From Victivallis vadensis (lineage in GTDB: Bacteria > Verrucomicrobiota > Kiritimatiellia > UBA8416 > CAMCYG01): a DNA stretch of 45,998 bases. The translations under genes and the position numbers were made by a program. Below are positions 45,830 through 45,998 of the stretch, piece by piece; the stretch's first letter is position 1, and each line of letters starts with the position of its first letter. The stretch spans positions 1 to 45,998 of the forward strand of contig CAMCYG010000006.1 in assembly GCA_945883775.1 (NCBI GenBank), read 5' to 3'. The notes under the pieces were generated by a model. That model saw only the letters and a program-made list of their open reading frames with translations, did no database searches and was not told the DNA's origin.

Positions 45830-45998
45830 GGAGTGCGGCGGCTTGACGCCGCTCTTTCTTGCAAACAGGCTTGACTGGTTGCGAAACAGGCAAATATGAT
45901 TGTAATTAGTTGAAAGAGAAAGATGACGTGTCCAGCCTTCGCCAAGGTTACGGCTTGGCAGGCAAGCCACGTCAAAGGAAAGCTGCGTCAAGCCGCAG
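45830..45998. repeat. Large compound palindrome truncated by the window end, containing another nested ~35-bp element
   Basis: Left arm ggagtgcggcggcttgacgccgctctttc (45830-45857), right arm gaaagctgcgtcaagccgcag (45978-end), nested element 45932-45966 between gacgtg and cacgtc. Confidence 0.75.

Overview
The window looks like chromosomal DNA from a Gram-negative bacterium, probably of the PVC superphylum. That assignment is inference: it rests on a 49-aa small basic protein resembling the Chlamydiae/Verrucomicrobia family plus an LPS-export/HPr-kinase gene order. No database search was possible. About 13.5-34.7 kb is an ordinary chromosomal block: kdsA, lptC/lptA/lptB-like, hpf, hprK, ptsH, ptsI, metK, ahcY, an OmpA/TSP3 protein, fmdB-like, glpK, hppA, an MBL hydrolase, tatD, yggU/yggT and a small basic protein. 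It is followed by a histidine kinase/response regulator pair, panC, a degenerate histidine kinase, and a minus-strand pilM-N-O-P-lipoprotein-pilQ cluster. The first 13.5 kb is very different. It is a mosaic of truncated or frameshifted genes (metallophosphoesterase, GH2 C-terminal domain, Gfo/Idh/MocA C-terminus, DUF1080, rhodanese, two IS91-family transposase remnants, a four-helix-bundle/IVP gene, a REP-associated transposase start, an RHS piece, ORF6N) around an intact GC-rich MacAB-TolC-like efflux cassette. The most interesting signal is a collection of very small palindromic repeats that act like insertions. (1) A ~140-bp element is present as a perfect inverted pair; one copy splits an ORF6N gene and the other lies in an IS91 transposase gene. 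(2) A 36-bp palindrome sits in the same IS91 gene, and removing it restores the codons QYIIRNPFSVEKMQ. (3) A ~33-bp element occurs four times, each time inside the loop of a larger host palindrome flanking the pil cluster. No tRNA, rRNA or CRISPR array was recognised.
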